NCBI RefSeq assembly: GCF_000426365.1
Contig: NZ_AUFF01000002.1
Coordinates: forward strand, 248,001 to 312,000
Origin: Arenimonas composti TR7-09 = DSM 18010
Lineage (GTDB): Bacteria; Pseudomonadota; Gammaproteobacteria; Xanthomonadales; Xanthomonadaceae
Reading direction: 5' to 3'
DNA length: 64,000 nucleotides
Of this stretch, positions 17,302 through 26,473 are shown piece after piece; positions within the stretch are counted from its first letter, which is position 1, and each line of letters begins with the position of its first letter. The notes beneath the pieces are model-generated. The model made no database searches, was not told the DNA's origin, and saw only the letters and a program-made list of their open reading frames with translations. The translations under genes were made by a program, and so were the position numbers.

Positions 17302-17369
17302 CTTAACAACCGGGGTCAGATTCCCGGGTTAAGCGCGCTTAACCCGGGAATCTGACCCCGGTTGTTAAG
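17302..17369. repeat. 68-bp perfect palindrome between ettA and creD
   Basis: The arms 17302-17335 and 17336-17369 are exact reverse complements around AAGCGCGCTT. Each arm contains AACCGGGGTCAGATTCCCGG, which resembles the unit at 28994-29019 and 59035-59061 (GGGGTCGGAGTAC...). It lies between the divergent starts of ettA and creD and could act as a terminator for neither, but it may form a cruciform. No transposase is associated. Confidence 0.95.
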
Positions 17370-17439
17370 TTCACCGCCGCCCCATCGTCCCTTCACGCAA
17401 ACCGCCGACGCTGGTCCCGACCCCACCGGAGACCCGCGC

Positions 17440-18843
17440 ATGCGCCTGGCCCTGAAACTCGCCCTCGTCGGCGTCCTGTTGCTGCTGCTGATGATCCCGC
17501 TGCTGATGCTCTACGGCCTGGTCGCCGAGCGGCAGCAGCGCGGCGCCGAGGTCGCCGCCGAGATCGCCCAGGCGACCGCCGGCAACCAGACCGTGGTCGG
17601 CCCGCTGCTGCTGGTCGAAGCCGAGCAGGTCACCGAGCCCAAGCGCCTGGTCACCCGCGACGGCGTGATCGGCGAGGAGCTCGAACAGGAGCGCACCACC
17701 GTCCAGTACCTGGTGAGCCCCGACACCCTGCACATTCACAACGACCTGCGCACCGAGCGCCGCGGCCGCAGCCTGTTCCAGGTGCTGCTCTACCACGACG
17801 CGATGCGCCTGCAGGGCCGCGTCACCCACACCGTGCCGGCCACGGAGTCCGGCACCACCCTGCGCCCGCAGCGCGCCTGGCTGGTGCTCGGCCTCGGCGA
17901 CAACCGCGGCCTGCGCGGCCTGGATCTGAAGGTGAACGGCGCCGCCGCCAGCGCCGAGCCCGGCACCCGCGTCGAGTGGCTGAGCGCCGGCCTGCACGTG
18001 CCGGTGGACGTCGCCGCGCTCGACCGTCCGCTCGCCTTCGACTGGTCGCTGCAGCTCAGCGGCACCGGCTGGCTCGGCTGGCTGCCGGTGGCCGGCGAAA
18101 CCACCGTCGAGACCCGCGGCGACTGGCCGCACCCGAGCTTCGATGGCCGCCACCTGCCGCAGGCGCCGGAGGTCCGCGAGGACGGCTTCACCGCCGCCTG
18201 GTCGGTGTCCCGCCTGTCGAGCCGGGTGCCGCAGGCGCTGACCCGCTGCAACGTCGCCGGCGGCCACTGCGCCGCCCTCGACGAAGCCGGCTTCGGCCTG
18301 CGCCTGGTCGAACCGGTCGACCGCTACCTGATGACCGACCGCGCGATGAAGTACGCCCTGCTGTTCCTGGTGCTGGTGTTCGGCGCCGTGTTCCTGGTCG
18401 AGGCGCTGGCGGCGCGGCCCGTGCACTTCGTCGCCTACGGCCTGACCGGGCTGGCGCTGGCGATGTTCTACCTGCTGCTGCTCTCGCTCAGCGAACACCT
18501 CGGCTTCGGCCCCGCCTACGCGATCGCCGCCACCGCCTGCGCCGGTCTGGTCGCCCATTACCTCGCCGGCGTGCTCGGCGGCGTCCGCCGCGGCGCCGCT
18601 TTCGGCCTCGGCCTGCTCGGGCTCTACGGGGTGCTCTTCCTGCTGCTGCGCTCCGAGGACTACGCGCTGCTGGTCGGCAGCCTCCTGCTCTTCGTCCTCC
18701 TCGCCACCGTCATGACCCTCACCCGCCGCCTCGACTGGGCGAACGTCGGCCTCCCCACGCCCCCCGCGTTCCGCGTTCCGGCGCCGGGCTTCGCTTCGCC
18801 GGCCGGCGAAGCGGCCGCGGGTCGTGGTCCGGACACGCCGTGA
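17440..18843 (+). CDS. creD: inner-membrane protein CreD-like
   Basis: A 467-aa membrane protein. An N-terminal helix (about residues 5-27) is followed by a periplasmic domain to about 305, then a bundle of roughly five helices ([20 protein letters not shown] onward). The family hallmarks [12 protein letters not shown] and the [36 protein letters not shown] segment are characteristic of CreD (PF06123). CreD is induced by the CreBC two-component system in enterics and affects envelope integrity. No creBC genes are adjacent here. ATG 17440 begins [11 protein letters not shown]; an upstream in-frame start would translate part of the palindrome. Confidence 0.9.
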   Translation: MRLALKLALVGVLLLLLMIPLLMLYGLVAERQQRGAEVAAEIAQATAGNQTVVGPLLLVEAEQVTEPKRLVTRDGVIGEELEQERTTVQYLVSPDTLHIHNDLRTERRGRSLFQVLLYHDAMRLQGRVTHTVPATESGTTLRPQRAWLVLGLGDNRGLRGLDLKVNGAAASAEPGTRVEWLSAGLHVPVDVAALDRPLAFDWSLQLSGTGWLGWLPVAGETTVETRGDWPHPSFDGRHLPQAPEVREDGFTAAWSVSRLSSRVPQALTRCNVAGGHCAALDEAGFGLRLVEPVDRYLMTDRAMKYALLFLVLVFGAVFLVEALAARPVHFVAYGLTGLALAMFYLLLLSLSEHLGFGPAYAIAATACAGLVAHYLAGVLGGVRRGAAFGLGLLGLYGVLFLLLRSEDYALLVGSLLLFVLLATVMTLTRRLDWANVGLPTPPAFRVPAPGFASPAGEAAAGRGPDTP

Positions 18844-18995
18844 ATCGTCCGTGTTGGCACCTCGCCGACCCACGGCGATACGTTGCTGCCTGACGGCCCG
18901 TAAAACGGCCGGTCTCCGGGGCGGTGGCCGCCGGCGCCGCCCGCCGACGAATCCCCAACGGCGCCCGCCGACACTGCCCCGGCGACCGCCCGGGC

Positions 18996-19001
18996 TACAA
19001 T
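18996..19001 (+). promoter_or_regulatory. candidate -10 element upstream of glyA
   Basis: TACAAT lies 30 bp before the glyA start. No good -35 hexamer is found at the right distance, so this rests on the -10 match alone. The 187-bp gap between creD and glyA otherwise holds only a short GC-rich inverted repeat (GGCCCGTAAAACGGCC area near 18893). Confidence 0.35.
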
Positions 19002-19030
19002 TCCGGCTTTCCGGTAGCCAGGAGCGGGCG

Positions 19031-20281
19031 ATGTTCGGCAGGGAGATGCGGATCGAGGGGTACGACGAGGAACTGGCCCGGGCGATCGCCCAGGAACGCC
19101 AGCGGCAGGAAGACCACGTCGAACTGATCGCCTCGGAGAACTACGCCAGCCCGCGCGTGCTCGAGGCGCAGGGCACCGTGCTGACCAACAAGTACGCCGA
19201 GGGCTACCCGGGCAAGCGCTATTACGGCGGCTGCGAATACGTCGACATCGCCGAGCGCCTGGCGATCGAGCGCGCCAAGGAACTGTTCGGCGCCTGGTAC
19301 GCCAACGTGCAGCCGCACAGCGGCTCGCAGGCCAATGCCGCGGTGTATCTCGCCCTGCTCAAGCCCGGCGACACCATCCTCGGCATGTCGCTGGCGCACG
19401 GCGGCCACCTGACGCACGGCGCCAAGGTCAACTTCAGCGGCAAGCTGTTCAACGCCGTGCAGTACGGCGTGAACGAGCACGGCCTGATCGACTACGACGA
19501 GGTGCAGCGGCTGGCGAACGAACACCACCCGAAGATGCTGGTCGCCGGTTTCAGCGCCTATTCGCAGGTGGTCGACTGGGAGCGGATGGCGGAGATCGCG
19601 GCGTCGGTCGGCGCGCTGTTCTTCGTCGACATGGCGCATGTCGCCGGCCTGGTCGCCGCCGGCGTGTATCCGAATCCGGTGCCGCACGCCGACGTCGTGA
19701 CCTCGACCACCCACAAGACCCTGCGCGGCCCGCGCGGCGGCATCATCCTGGCGCGCCCGAACGAGGACATCGAGAAGAAGCTCAACTCGATGGTCTTCCC
19801 GGGCACCCAGGGCGGCCCGCTGATGCACGTGATCGCCGCCAAGGCCGTCGCCTTCAAGGAAGCGCTGGAGCCGGAGTTCAAGGCCTACCAGCAGCAGGTC
19901 GTGAAGAACGCGCAGGCGATGGCGAAGACGTTGATGGGCCGCGGCTACAAGGTGGTCAGCGGCGGCACCCGGAACCACCTGATGCTGATCGACCTGATCG
20001 GCCGCGACGTCACCGGCAAGGATGCGGAAGCCGCGCTCGGCGCCGCCCACATCACGGTGAACAAGAACTCGGTGCCGAACGACCCGCGCTCGCCCTTCGT
20101 CACCTCCGGCCTGCGCATCGGCACCCCGGCCGTCACCACGCGTGGTTACAAGGAGCCGGATTGCGTCGCGCTGGCCGAGTGGATCTGCGATGTGCTGGAC
20201 GCGCCGACGGACGAGAACGTGATCGCGGGGGTGCGCGACAACGTGACGCGGCAGTGTCGGGCGTTCCCGGTCTACGGCTGA
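19031..20281 (+). CDS. glyA: serine hydroxymethyltransferase
   Basis: A 416-aa PLP enzyme that interconverts serine plus tetrahydrofolate with glycine plus 5,10-methylene-THF. Family motifs are clear: [37 protein letters not shown] at the N-terminus, MAHVAGL, and the PLP-lysine stretch [13 protein letters not shown]. The substrate Arg region [13 protein letters not shown] lies near the C-terminus. Length equals the bacterial norm. The start ATG 19031 is preceded by AGGAG-like bases (GCCAGGAGCGGG) and by a TACAAT hexamer 30 bp upstream. glyA next to nrdR and the rib genes is a common gammaproteobacterial order. Confidence 0.98.
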   Translation: MFGREMRIEGYDEELARAIAQERQRQEDHVELIASENYASPRVLEAQGTVLTNKYAEGYPGKRYYGGCEYVDIAERLAIERAKELFGAWYANVQPHSGSQANAAVYLALLKPGDTILGMSLAHGGHLTHGAKVNFSGKLFNAVQYGVNEHGLIDYDEVQRLANEHHPKMLVAGFSAYSQVVDWERMAEIAASVGALFFVDMAHVAGLVAAGVYPNPVPHADVVTSTTHKTLRGPRGGIILARPNEDIEKKLNSMVFPGTQGGPLMHVIAAKAVAFKEALEPEFKAYQQQVVKNAQAMAKTLMGRGYKVVSGGTRNHLMLIDLIGRDVTGKDAEAALGAAHITVNKNSVPNDPRSPFVTSGLRIGTPAVTTRGYKEPDCVALAEWICDVLDAPTDENVIAGVRDNVTRQCRAFPVYG

Positions 20282-20303
20282 CGCGCGACATGGCCATGGC
20301 GTT

Positions 20304-20439
20304 CGAGGAACGAGCAACGAGTAACGAGCAACGAGTGGAAGCGCGCGCGTTCGCGCGAGGAACGAGTGCGCCCTTCTCCCGCCCTCCGCGCGCAGCGCGG
20401 GCCTTCACTCGTTTCTCGTTCCTCGTTTCTCGTTTCTAG
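20304..20439. repeat. composite element with complementary heptad arms (AACGAGN)n
   Basis: The left arm (20304-20338) is a run of about five AACGAGN heptads. The right arm (20406-20439) is the complementary series of CTCGTTN heptads. Between them lies a GC-rich core with short hairpins such as CGCGCGTTCGCGCG. It fills the glyA-nrdR gap. Similar architecture recurs at 35 kb and 38.7 kb. No spacers or leader are seen, so it is not a CRISPR array. Confidence 0.85.
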
Positions 20440-20450
20440 TTTCTGGCCGT

Positions 20451-20969
20451 ATGCATTGCCCCTTCTGCCACCACGAAGACACCAAGGTCATCGACTCGCG
20501 CGTGTCGGAGGACGGCACGACGATCCGGCGGCGGCGGGAGTGCGAGCGCTGCGCGGAGCGGTTCAACACCTTCGAGACGGCCGAGCTGAAGATGCCGGCG
20601 ATCGTGAAGAGCGACGGTCGCCGCGAGACCTTCGACGAGCGCAAGCTGCGCACCAGTTTCGAGCGTGCGCTGCAGAAGCGGCCGGTCGGCAGCGAGCAGA
20701 TCGAGGACGCGGTGCGGGCGGTGATGCACGCGCTGCGCACCAGCGGCGAGCGCGAGCTGCCGAGCCTGCGCGTCGGCGAGTTCGTGATGGCGGAGCTGAA
20801 GAAGCTCGACCAGGTGGCTTACGTGCGCTTCGCCTCGGTGTACCGCAAGTTCGAGGACGTGCAGGCCTTCCGTGAGGAGATCGAACGCCTGGAACGCGAC
20901 CTGCCCGGGCTCGAGGGCCTGCAGCTGCCGCTGCTCGACGAGGCCGCCGGCAGCCCGCGCCGGCGCTGA
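20451..20969 (+). CDS. nrdR: transcriptional repressor NrdR
   Basis: A 172-aa NrdR, the nucleotide-sensing repressor of ribonucleotide reductase genes. The N-terminal zinc ribbon has Cys3, Cys6, Cys31 and Cys34 ([17 protein letters not shown] ... RRRRECERC). It is followed by an ATP-cone domain at about residues 49-139 ([32 protein letters not shown]). Length is slightly longer than the usual 150-160 aa because of a C-terminal extension ([21 protein letters not shown]). It lies between glyA and the GNAT gene. No NrdR box was recognised nearby, which is not surprising because its targets are nrd operons elsewhere. Confidence 0.97.
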   Translation: MHCPFCHHEDTKVIDSRVSEDGTTIRRRRECERCAERFNTFETAELKMPAIVKSDGRRETFDERKLRTSFERALQKRPVGSEQIEDAVRAVMHALRTSGERELPSLRVGEFVMAELKKLDQVAYVRFASVYRKFEDVQAFREEIERLERDLPGLEGLQLPLLDEAAGSPRRR

Positions 20970-20975
20970 GGCGCC

Positions 20976-21455
20976 GTGATCGCCTTCCTCGCCGACCAGC
21001 CGCGGCACGTGGACACGCTCGCGCGCTGGCACCACGCGCAGTGGGGGGCGCTCTACACCGACTGGACGCTGGCGGACTGCGCCGCCGAGTTGCACGACCA
21101 CGCGACCCGGCACACGCGGCCGACGACCCTCGTGGCGATCGATGACGCCGGCGGCCTGGCCGGCTCCGTCAGCCTCGTGGACGAGGACGCGCCCGAGCTC
21201 GCCGCCACCGGCGATGCCTGGCTGGCCAGCCTGTACGTGCGGCCGGAACGGCGCGGCGAAGGCCTCGGCGCGGCGCTGGTGCGGGCGCTGGTCGCGCATG
21301 CGGCCGCGCTCGGGATTCCGCGGCTGTGGCTGTTCACGCCGGAGCACGCGAACTTCTACGCGCGGCTCGGCTGGCAGCGGCTCGGGCCGTTCGCGCTGAA
21401 CGGCACGCCGGTCGAGGTGATGAGCCTGGCGCTCGCGCCCGGTGCGGACGGGTAA
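20976..21455 (+). CDS. GNAT-family N-acetyltransferase
   Basis: A 159-aa acetyltransferase of the GNAT superfamily. The acetyl-CoA binding motif is LASLYVRPERRGEGLGAALVRAL (Q/RxxGxG/A type: RRGEGLGAA). The C-terminal strand HANFYARLGWQRLG is the usual motif B region. The GTG start at 20976 follows the nrdR stop by 6 bp, and the protein then reads MIAFLADQPRHVDTLARWH, typical of these enzymes. The substrate is unknown. It forms part of the glyA-nrdR-ribD transcription direction. Confidence 0.88.
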   Translation: MIAFLADQPRHVDTLARWHHAQWGALYTDWTLADCAAELHDHATRHTRPTTLVAIDDAGGLAGSVSLVDEDAPELAATGDAWLASLYVRPERRGEGLGAALVRALVAHAAALGIPRLWLFTPEHANFYARLGWQRLGPFALNGTPVEVMSLALAPGADG

Positions 21456-21505
21456 GCTGATGCGCCCCGCAGGAAGCCTGTTCACCGTGATGGAGCCGGA
21501 CCGCG

Positions 21506-22639
21506 ATGCCGCCGCTTAACGGTGTACGTCCCAGATTCCCGTTCAGCGCGGTCGACCATGCGCACATGGCGCGGGCGCTGACGCTCGCCGCGCGCGGCGC
21601 CTACACGACCCGCCCGAATCCGGTCGTCGGCTGCGTGATCGCCGACGGCGCCCGCGTGGTCGGCGAGGGCTGGCACGCCCGCGCCGGCGAGCCGCATGCC
21701 GAGGCGAACGCGCTCGCCGAGGCCGGTGCCGCCGCCCGCGGCGCCACCGCCTACGTGACCCTCGAGCCCTGCGCCCACTTCGGGCGCACGCCGCCGTGCG
21801 CAGATGCCCTGGTCGCGGCCGGCGTCACCCGCGTCGTCGCGGCGGTACGCGACCCGTTCTACCAGGTGGCCGGGCAGGGCTTCGCGAAGTTGCAGGCCGC
21901 CGGCATCACCGTCGAATCCGGGCTGATGGAGGCGCAGGCGCGGGCACTCAATCGCGGCTTCTTCAGTCGCATCGAGCGCGGCCGGCCGTGGCTGCGGGTC
22001 AAGCTGGCGATGAGCCTGGACGGGCGCACGGCGCTGCACGACGGCGAATCGAAATGGATCAGCTCCGAGGCCTCGCGTGCCGACGTGATGCACTGGCGCG
22101 CGCGTGCCGGCGGCCTGCTGACCGGCATCGCCACGGTGCTCGCCGACGATCCGCGTCTCACGGTGCGGCTTCCCGACGACGTCGCCTTCGTGCCGCCGGT
22201 GCGCATCGTGCTCGACGAACGCGGGCGCCTGCCGCATGGCTGCCGGCTGCTGACCGACGGCGCCGCGCCGACGCTGGCCGTGCACGGCGACGACGTGGTG
22301 CCGGATTACTCCGACGAGCTGCCGGCGTTCTCGGTGCGCCGCCTCGACGGCGGCGGCCTCGACCTCGCCGCGGTGCTCGCGCAGCTGGCGCAGCGCGGCA
22401 TCGGCGAGGTGCAGGTGGAGGCCGGCGCGACGCTGGCCGGCGCCTTCCTGCGCGCGGGCCTGGTCGACGAAGTGCTGCTCTACATCGCGCCGGTGCTGCT
22501 CGGCGAGCGCGGACGTCCGCTGTTCGCGGGCCTGGACCCGGCGACGATGGCGGAGCGGATCGGCCTGCGCATCGTCGAGACCGCCCACATCGGCCCCGAC
22601 CTGCGCCTGCACCTCGTACCCGGGGACGTACCCCGTTAA
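21506..22639 (+). CDS. ribD: bifunctional riboflavin biosynthesis deaminase/reductase RibD
   Basis: A 377-aa enzyme for steps 2 and 3 of riboflavin synthesis. The N-terminal deaminase has zinc ligands in H64-A-E66, C89 and C98 (GEPHAEANAL, LEPCAHFGRTPPC). The C-terminal reductase contains WLRVKLAMSLDGRTAL and QVEAGATLAGAFL. The extreme N-terminus (PLNGVRPR, residues 3-10) is encoded by a repeat copy at 21512-21532. The C-terminal GDVPR plus stop comes from the first arm of the inverted repeat at 22622-22704, so both ends of the ORF have been remodelled by the same repeat family. The true start could be internal, but no ATG or GTG lies between residue 1 and Met21 at a fitting position. Confidence 0.95.
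   Translation: MPPLNGVRPRFPFSAVDHAHMARALTLAARGAYTTRPNPVVGCVIADGARVVGEGWHARAGEPHAEANALAEAGAAARGATAYVTLEPCAHFGRTPPCADALVAAGVTRVVAAVRDPFYQVAGQGFAKLQAAGITVESGLMEAQARALNRGFFSRIERGRPWLRVKLAMSLDGRTALHDGESKWISSEASRADVMHWRARAGGLLTGIATVLADDPRLTVRLPDDVAFVPPVRIVLDERGRLPHGCRLLTDGAAPTLAVHGDDVVPDYSDELPAFSVRRLDGGGLDLAAVLAQLAQRGIGEVQVEAGATLAGAFLRAGLVDEVLLYIAPVLLGERGRPLFAGLDPATMAERIGLRIVETAHIGPDLRLHLVPGDVPR
21512..21532. repeat. single copy of the 21-nt ribD repeat unit
   Basis: Twenty-one bases (CCGCTTAACG followed by GTGTACGTCCC) are identical to 22664-22684 in the inverted repeat at the other end of ribD, in the same orientation. Here they encode residues 3-9 of the RibD ORF. The upstream gap to the GNAT gene is only 50 bp. 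Confidence 0.9.
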
Positions 22640-22704
22640 GCGGGACGTACACCGTTAAGCGGTCCGCTTAACGGTGTACGTCCCGCTTAACGGGGTACGT
22701 CCCC
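22622..22704. repeat. 83-bp near-perfect inverted repeat at the ribD 3' end
   Basis: Forty-one-base arms (22622-22662 and 22664-22704) are exact complements around one central T. Each arm holds two related subunits, GGGACGTACCCCGTTAAG and GGGACGTACACCGTTAAG (in the arms as written or complemented). The left arm contains the ribD stop and the right arm the stop of the convergent membrane protein gene. It could serve as a bidirectional hairpin terminator, though it lacks a T-run. Confidence 0.95.
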
Positions 22705-24533
22705 AACGTGATCACGTCGAGCTGGTCGGGCACGCGGCTCCAGGCCCGCACTTCCCACCGGCAGCCGCGGCCGCCCGGCGGCAGGAACAGCGCGCCCGCA
22801 TTCGTCCGCACCGCTGGCGCGACCGGCTCGCCATCGCAGCTCGCCGCGGTGCCGTGAGCGGCATCGCTCAGGAACAGCGGCGAATACACCGCCACCGCCT
22901 CGTCGCCGGCCGCATCGAAGGCCAGCACGCGCTCGACCTCGGCGCCCGGCGCGACCGCCGGGAAGGCATGGTCGTAGACCTCGGCCACCCGCACGCCGCT
23001 GGCCGGCGCGATCACGCGGCGTGGCTGCAGCGCCGCCGCGTCCGCCCAGCCGGCCTCGGCGAAACCGAGCACGTGCAGCGCATGCGGCGTCATCGCCGCC
23101 CAGTGGCGGGCGCCGGCGTCGTCGCCCATCAGCGCGAGATCGAGCCCGGGGCAGGGCAGGCGGAACATCAGCGCGTGGTAGTAGTCGACCAGCGCCGCCA
23201 GTTCGCCGTGCACGCGCAGGACGCCGGCATCGCACTGCGCCGCGGCGATCGCGTCGAGCGCATGCAGCGGCGTGCCCGCCAGCGCGGTCCCGGGCCGATC
23301 GACATGGCGCACGTCGCCGATCGCCTGCAGCGGCAGCACCAGATGTCCGGAGGTGGTCGCCGCGATCCAGCCGAACGAACCGGCGGCGCCGGCGACCAGT
23401 GCCGCCAGCAGCCCGAACGTCGCCGCGAAAAGCCCGCCGCGGCCACGCGCCGCCAGTGCCGCCAGCGGCGCCGCCAGCACGAACAGCAGCGGCGGCGACA
23501 GCACCACGGCCATGTACGAGGGCGTGCGCTCGCGCAGCAGCGCTACCAGCACGATCGCGACGATCGCCAGCAGCAGTGCCGGAATCGCGACCCGGCGCAG
23601 CCGCGGCGCCCCGCGCAACGTGGGCAGGCCCGCCGCCGCGATCCCGACGCAGACCAGCAGCGCGCACCCGGCGACCGCCGCGTAACCCGCCGGGAGCAGC
23701 GCCCGCAGCAGCGTCCACACCCCGCCGGTGACCGCCCACCCGAGCTGCGGCGGGGTCGTGGGCGGCCGGTCCGGCGGCGCCGTCCAGCGCGTTTCGATGC
23801 TCGCGAGCATCGGCCAGCCCTCGCGCCATTCGGCGACGAGCATCGGTGCCAGCGGCAGCAGCGCCAGCACGAGGCCGGACGCCAGCCACCCGATGTCGCC
23901 GCGCCAGCGCGTGCGCCTTCTCCAAAGCACCACTGCCGCCGGCAGCGCCAGCAGCATCGCCACCGGATGCGCCTGCCCGGCGAGCCCGGCGACACCGCCG
24001 AACAGTGCCCACTGCCGCCCGCCGCCGCCGCGCCACAGCGTCAGCAGCGGCAGCCAGGCGGCAAGCAGCAGCGTTTCCAGCACCACGGTGTGGGTCAGCT
24101 GCAGCTTGTGCATCAGGTCCCAGCCCGGCGCGAGCAGCAGCGCCGCCACCGCCAGTGCCAGCCACGGTCCGCCGAGGCGCGTGCCCAGGCGCCAGCCGAA
24201 CACCAGCTTCAGCGTCGACAGCACCCCGACGAACACGCCCGTGCCGGCGAAACCGGCGCCGAGCGCCAGCGGCAGCGCCAGCAGCCAGAACCACAGCGGC
24301 CCGAGGTCGAAGGCCTCGTTGAGGGTCGGGCCGCGCAGCGGCAACGCCTCGCCGTGGGCGAGCGCGCCGGCATGGACGAGGTCGCGGATGAAGTCATTGT
24401 TCGGCACGTACCAGGCGAAGCACGCCACGTGCAGCAGCGCGACCGCGACCACCGCGACGACCAGCAGCCGCGGCGGTGCGGGCGGTTCCGCGGGCGCGGC
24501 CGTGCCCGGCACCGGCGTGTCGGCACGGTTCAC
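22668..24533 (-). CDS. polytopic membrane protein, GT-C (ArnT/PMT)-like, copy 1
   Basis: A 621-aa inner-membrane protein with roughly ten hydrophobic helices in the first 400 residues and a C-terminal soluble domain of about 200 residues. The first extracytoplasmic loop (YVPNNDFIRDLVHAGALAHGEALPLRGPTLN) carries acidic residues as in GT-C fold glycosyltransferases that use polyprenyl-phosphate sugars. The family call is from topology and this loop, so it remains tentative. It starts at GTG 24533, overlapping the stop of its upstream paralogue (GTGA). The C-terminus GTYPVKRDVHR is encoded by the inverted repeat at 22622-22704. The two genes run against the rib genes and separate ribD from ribE. 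Confidence 0.72.
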   Translation of the reverse strand: MNRADTPVPGTAAPAEPPAPPRLLVVAVVAVALLHVACFAWYVPNNDFIRDLVHAGALAHGEALPLRGPTLNEAFDLGPLWFWLLALPLALGAGFAGTGVFVGVLSTLKLVFGWRLGTRLGGPWLALAVAALLLAPGWDLMHKLQLTHTVVLETLLLAAWLPLLTLWRGGGGRQWALFGGVAGLAGQAHPVAMLLALPAAVVLWRRRTRWRGDIGWLASGLVLALLPLAPMLVAEWREGWPMLASIETRWTAPPDRPPTTPPQLGWAVTGGVWTLLRALLPAGYAAVAGCALLVCVGIAAAGLPTLRGAPRLRRVAIPALLLAIVAIVLVALLRERTPSYMAVVLSPPLLFVLAAPLAALAARGRGGLFAATFGLLAALVAGAAGSFGWIAATTSGHLVLPLQAIGDVRHVDRPGTALAGTPLHALDAIAAAQCDAGVLRVHGELAALVDYYHALMFRLPCPGLDLALMGDDAGARHWAAMTPHALHVLGFAEAGWADAAALQPRRVIAPASGVRVAEVYDHAFPAVAPGAEVERVLAFDAAGDEAVAVYSPLFLSDAAHGTAASCDGEPVAPAVRTNAGALFLPPGGRGCRWEVRAWSRVPDQLDVITLGTYPVKRDVHR

Positions 24534-26410
24534 CGCCCGCGACCCATCGGCAGCATCACGACATCGAACTGCTGCGGCCGCCGCGACGCGATTTCGAGCC
24601 GCCAGCGGCAGCCGCGGCCCGGCGGCGGCAGGAACAGTGCGCCGCTGTTGGTGCTGCTTGCCGGCACGACCGCATCGCCATCACAGGTCGCGCCGACGAC
24701 GTGCCCGCCGTCGAACACGAACAGCGGCGCGTACGCGGCGACCGCTTCGTCCGCAGCGCCGTCGAACGCGAAGACGTGCGCGATCGCCTCGCCGTCCGCG
24801 AACGCACGATGCGGGTACGCCGGTCCTTCGACCAGCGGCACCGGCGCGTCGGCGGCGATGATCCGCACCGGCTGCAGCGCGAAGGCCGCATCCCAGCCGG
24901 CATCGGCGAAACCGAGCACGCGCAGCGTATGCGGCGTCGCCCCGGCCCAGTGCCGCGCGCGGCCGTCGTCGCCGCCGGACAGTTCGACCCGCAGCCGCGG
25001 GCAGCGCCACGCGAACGGCAGACTCTGGTAGAAGTCGACCAGGGCCGCGAGCTCGCCATGCACGCGCAGCACCGCGTCGGCCGCATCCGCGCCGCGCGCC
25101 CCGTCGCCGGACTGCGCGCAGGTCTGCGTCGCGAGACGCTCGAACCCGTTCATCGGCAGCAGCGCCAGCGGAACGCGCGGGGCATCGGCGCGGATGTCGT
25201 GGATGTTCGCCAGCGGCAACGCGGCATGGCCGCTGCGCATCGTCGCGATCACGCCGAGATTGCCGGCGATCGCCAGGCCCAGTGCCGCCGCCACCGCGGT
25301 CGCGCGTGCGCCGGCGGCCCAGCGCCAGCCCGTCCGCCACGCCGCCGCCAGCGGCAGCGCCAGCAGCAGCGCCTGCGCCGGTAGCAGCAGCGCCGCCATG
25401 TAGAAGGGCACCGTCGCCCGCACCGCGACCAGCAGCACCGCCGCGAGCAGCCACGCGGCGAACGCCGCACGCCAGGCCTGCGCGAGGGCGCCGTCGCGGT
25501 GCAGCGCCGGCAGCGTCGCCAGCGCCGGCGCGAACACCAGCACGAAGCCGCCCACCACCGCCGCGTGCGTCGTCGCCGGCAGGAAGTCGCGTACCGCCGC
25601 TGCGGCGCCGCCGGTCGAGGCGGCGAGCAACCCCAGTAGGCCCGGCAGCAAGCCGGGCCCCGCGGCCCTGCCCTCGGGCTGCGCCAGCCGCGCCAGCACC
25701 GGCCAGCCTTCGCGCATTTCCGCGACCAGCGCCGGCAGCCACGGCAGCAGCGCCACGAGCACGCCGGCGAGCAGCCAGGGCAGCTCGCCGCGCAGCCGCG
25801 AACGCCGCCGCCACAGCACCGCCGCGGCAGGGAACACCAGGAAGCCGGCGACCGGATGCGCCTGCACCGCCAGCCCGGCGAGCGCGCCGAAGCCGAGCCA
25901 GGCGCGCGCGCGGCCATCGCGGGCCAGCGTCAGCAGCGGCAGCAGCGCCGCGTACAGCAGCGTCTCCAGCACCGCCGTGTGGGTGAGCTGCAGCGCCGTC
26001 AGCAGGTTCCAGCCCGGCAGCAGCGCGAAGGCCGCCAGCGGCAGCGCCAGCGCACGCCCGCCGAGGCGCGCGCCGAGCCGCCACGCCAGCGCCACCTTCA
26101 GCGTCGCCAGCGCACCGACGAACACGGCGCTGCCGGCGAGCCCGGCGCCGATCCCGACCGGCAGCGCCAGCAGCCAGTACCACAGCGGGCCGAGATGGAA
26201 GCTGCTGCGCACGATCGGCCCGCGCAGCGGCCAGCCCTCGCCGCGCACGATCGCGTCCGCGGCGACCAGGTCGCGCGCCCAGTCGTTGCCCGGCACGAAC
26301 CAGGCGAAGGCCGCGACCTGCAGCAGCGCCGCCACCACCAGCAGCACCTGCAGCAGGCGTTCGCCGGTCGTGGCTGCGGTGTTCGGCGATGGCGGGGCGG
26401 CGGCGGACAT
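24530..26410 (-). CDS. polytopic membrane protein, GT-C (ArnT/PMT)-like, copy 2
   Basis: A 626-aa paralogue of the downstream gene with the same layout: a first helix, an acidic loop (FVPGNDWARDLVAADAIVRGEGWPLRGPIV), about ten helices, then a soluble domain. Shared blocks include LGPLWYWLLALP versus LGPLWFWLLALP, LTHTAVLETLL versus LTHTVVLETLL, and a C-terminal LFLPPPGRGCRWRLE versus LFLPPGGRGCRWEV. ATG 26410 (MSAAAPPSPN) was chosen because the ORF further upstream would run into ribE, which is divergent. The pair arose by tandem duplication. The role is unknown; cell-surface glycan transfer is plausible. Confidence 0.72.
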   Translation of the reverse strand: MSAAAPPSPNTAATTGERLLQVLLVVAALLQVAAFAWFVPGNDWARDLVAADAIVRGEGWPLRGPIVRSSFHLGPLWYWLLALPVGIGAGLAGSAVFVGALATLKVALAWRLGARLGGRALALPLAAFALLPGWNLLTALQLTHTAVLETLLYAALLPLLTLARDGRARAWLGFGALAGLAVQAHPVAGFLVFPAAAVLWRRRSRLRGELPWLLAGVLVALLPWLPALVAEMREGWPVLARLAQPEGRAAGPGLLPGLLGLLAASTGGAAAAVRDFLPATTHAAVVGGFVLVFAPALATLPALHRDGALAQAWRAAFAAWLLAAVLLVAVRATVPFYMAALLLPAQALLLALPLAAAWRTGWRWAAGARATAVAAALGLAIAGNLGVIATMRSGHAALPLANIHDIRADAPRVPLALLPMNGFERLATQTCAQSGDGARGADAADAVLRVHGELAALVDFYQSLPFAWRCPRLRVELSGGDDGRARHWAGATPHTLRVLGFADAGWDAAFALQPVRIIAADAPVPLVEGPAYPHRAFADGEAIAHVFAFDGAADEAVAAYAPLFVFDGGHVVGATCDGDAVVPASSTNSGALFLPPPGRGCRWRLEIASRRPQQFDVVMLPMGRGR

Positions 26411-26440
26411 GGCCCGGCATGGTAACGGCCGCGACGCGCT

Positions 26441-26446
26441 TAGACT
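26441..26446 (+). promoter_or_regulatory. candidate -10 element upstream of ribE
   Basis: TAGACT lies 28 bp before the ribE start in the gap between the divergent membrane protein gene and ribE. No convincing -35 is present. Similar hexamers precede ribB and ribH, so each rib gene downstream of an insertion may have its own promoter. Confidence 0.3.
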
Positions 26447-26473
26447 GGCGGCCCCGATCGAGCGACGACCCGC

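Noticed and set aside
18844-19030. Glycine riboswitch before glyA
   Set aside because: No tandem glycine aptamer motifs are visible; only a short GC-rich inverted repeat and a -10-like box.
20304-20439. CRISPR array
   Set aside because: The repeats are 7 bp long with no spacers, vary from copy to copy, and no cas genes are near.
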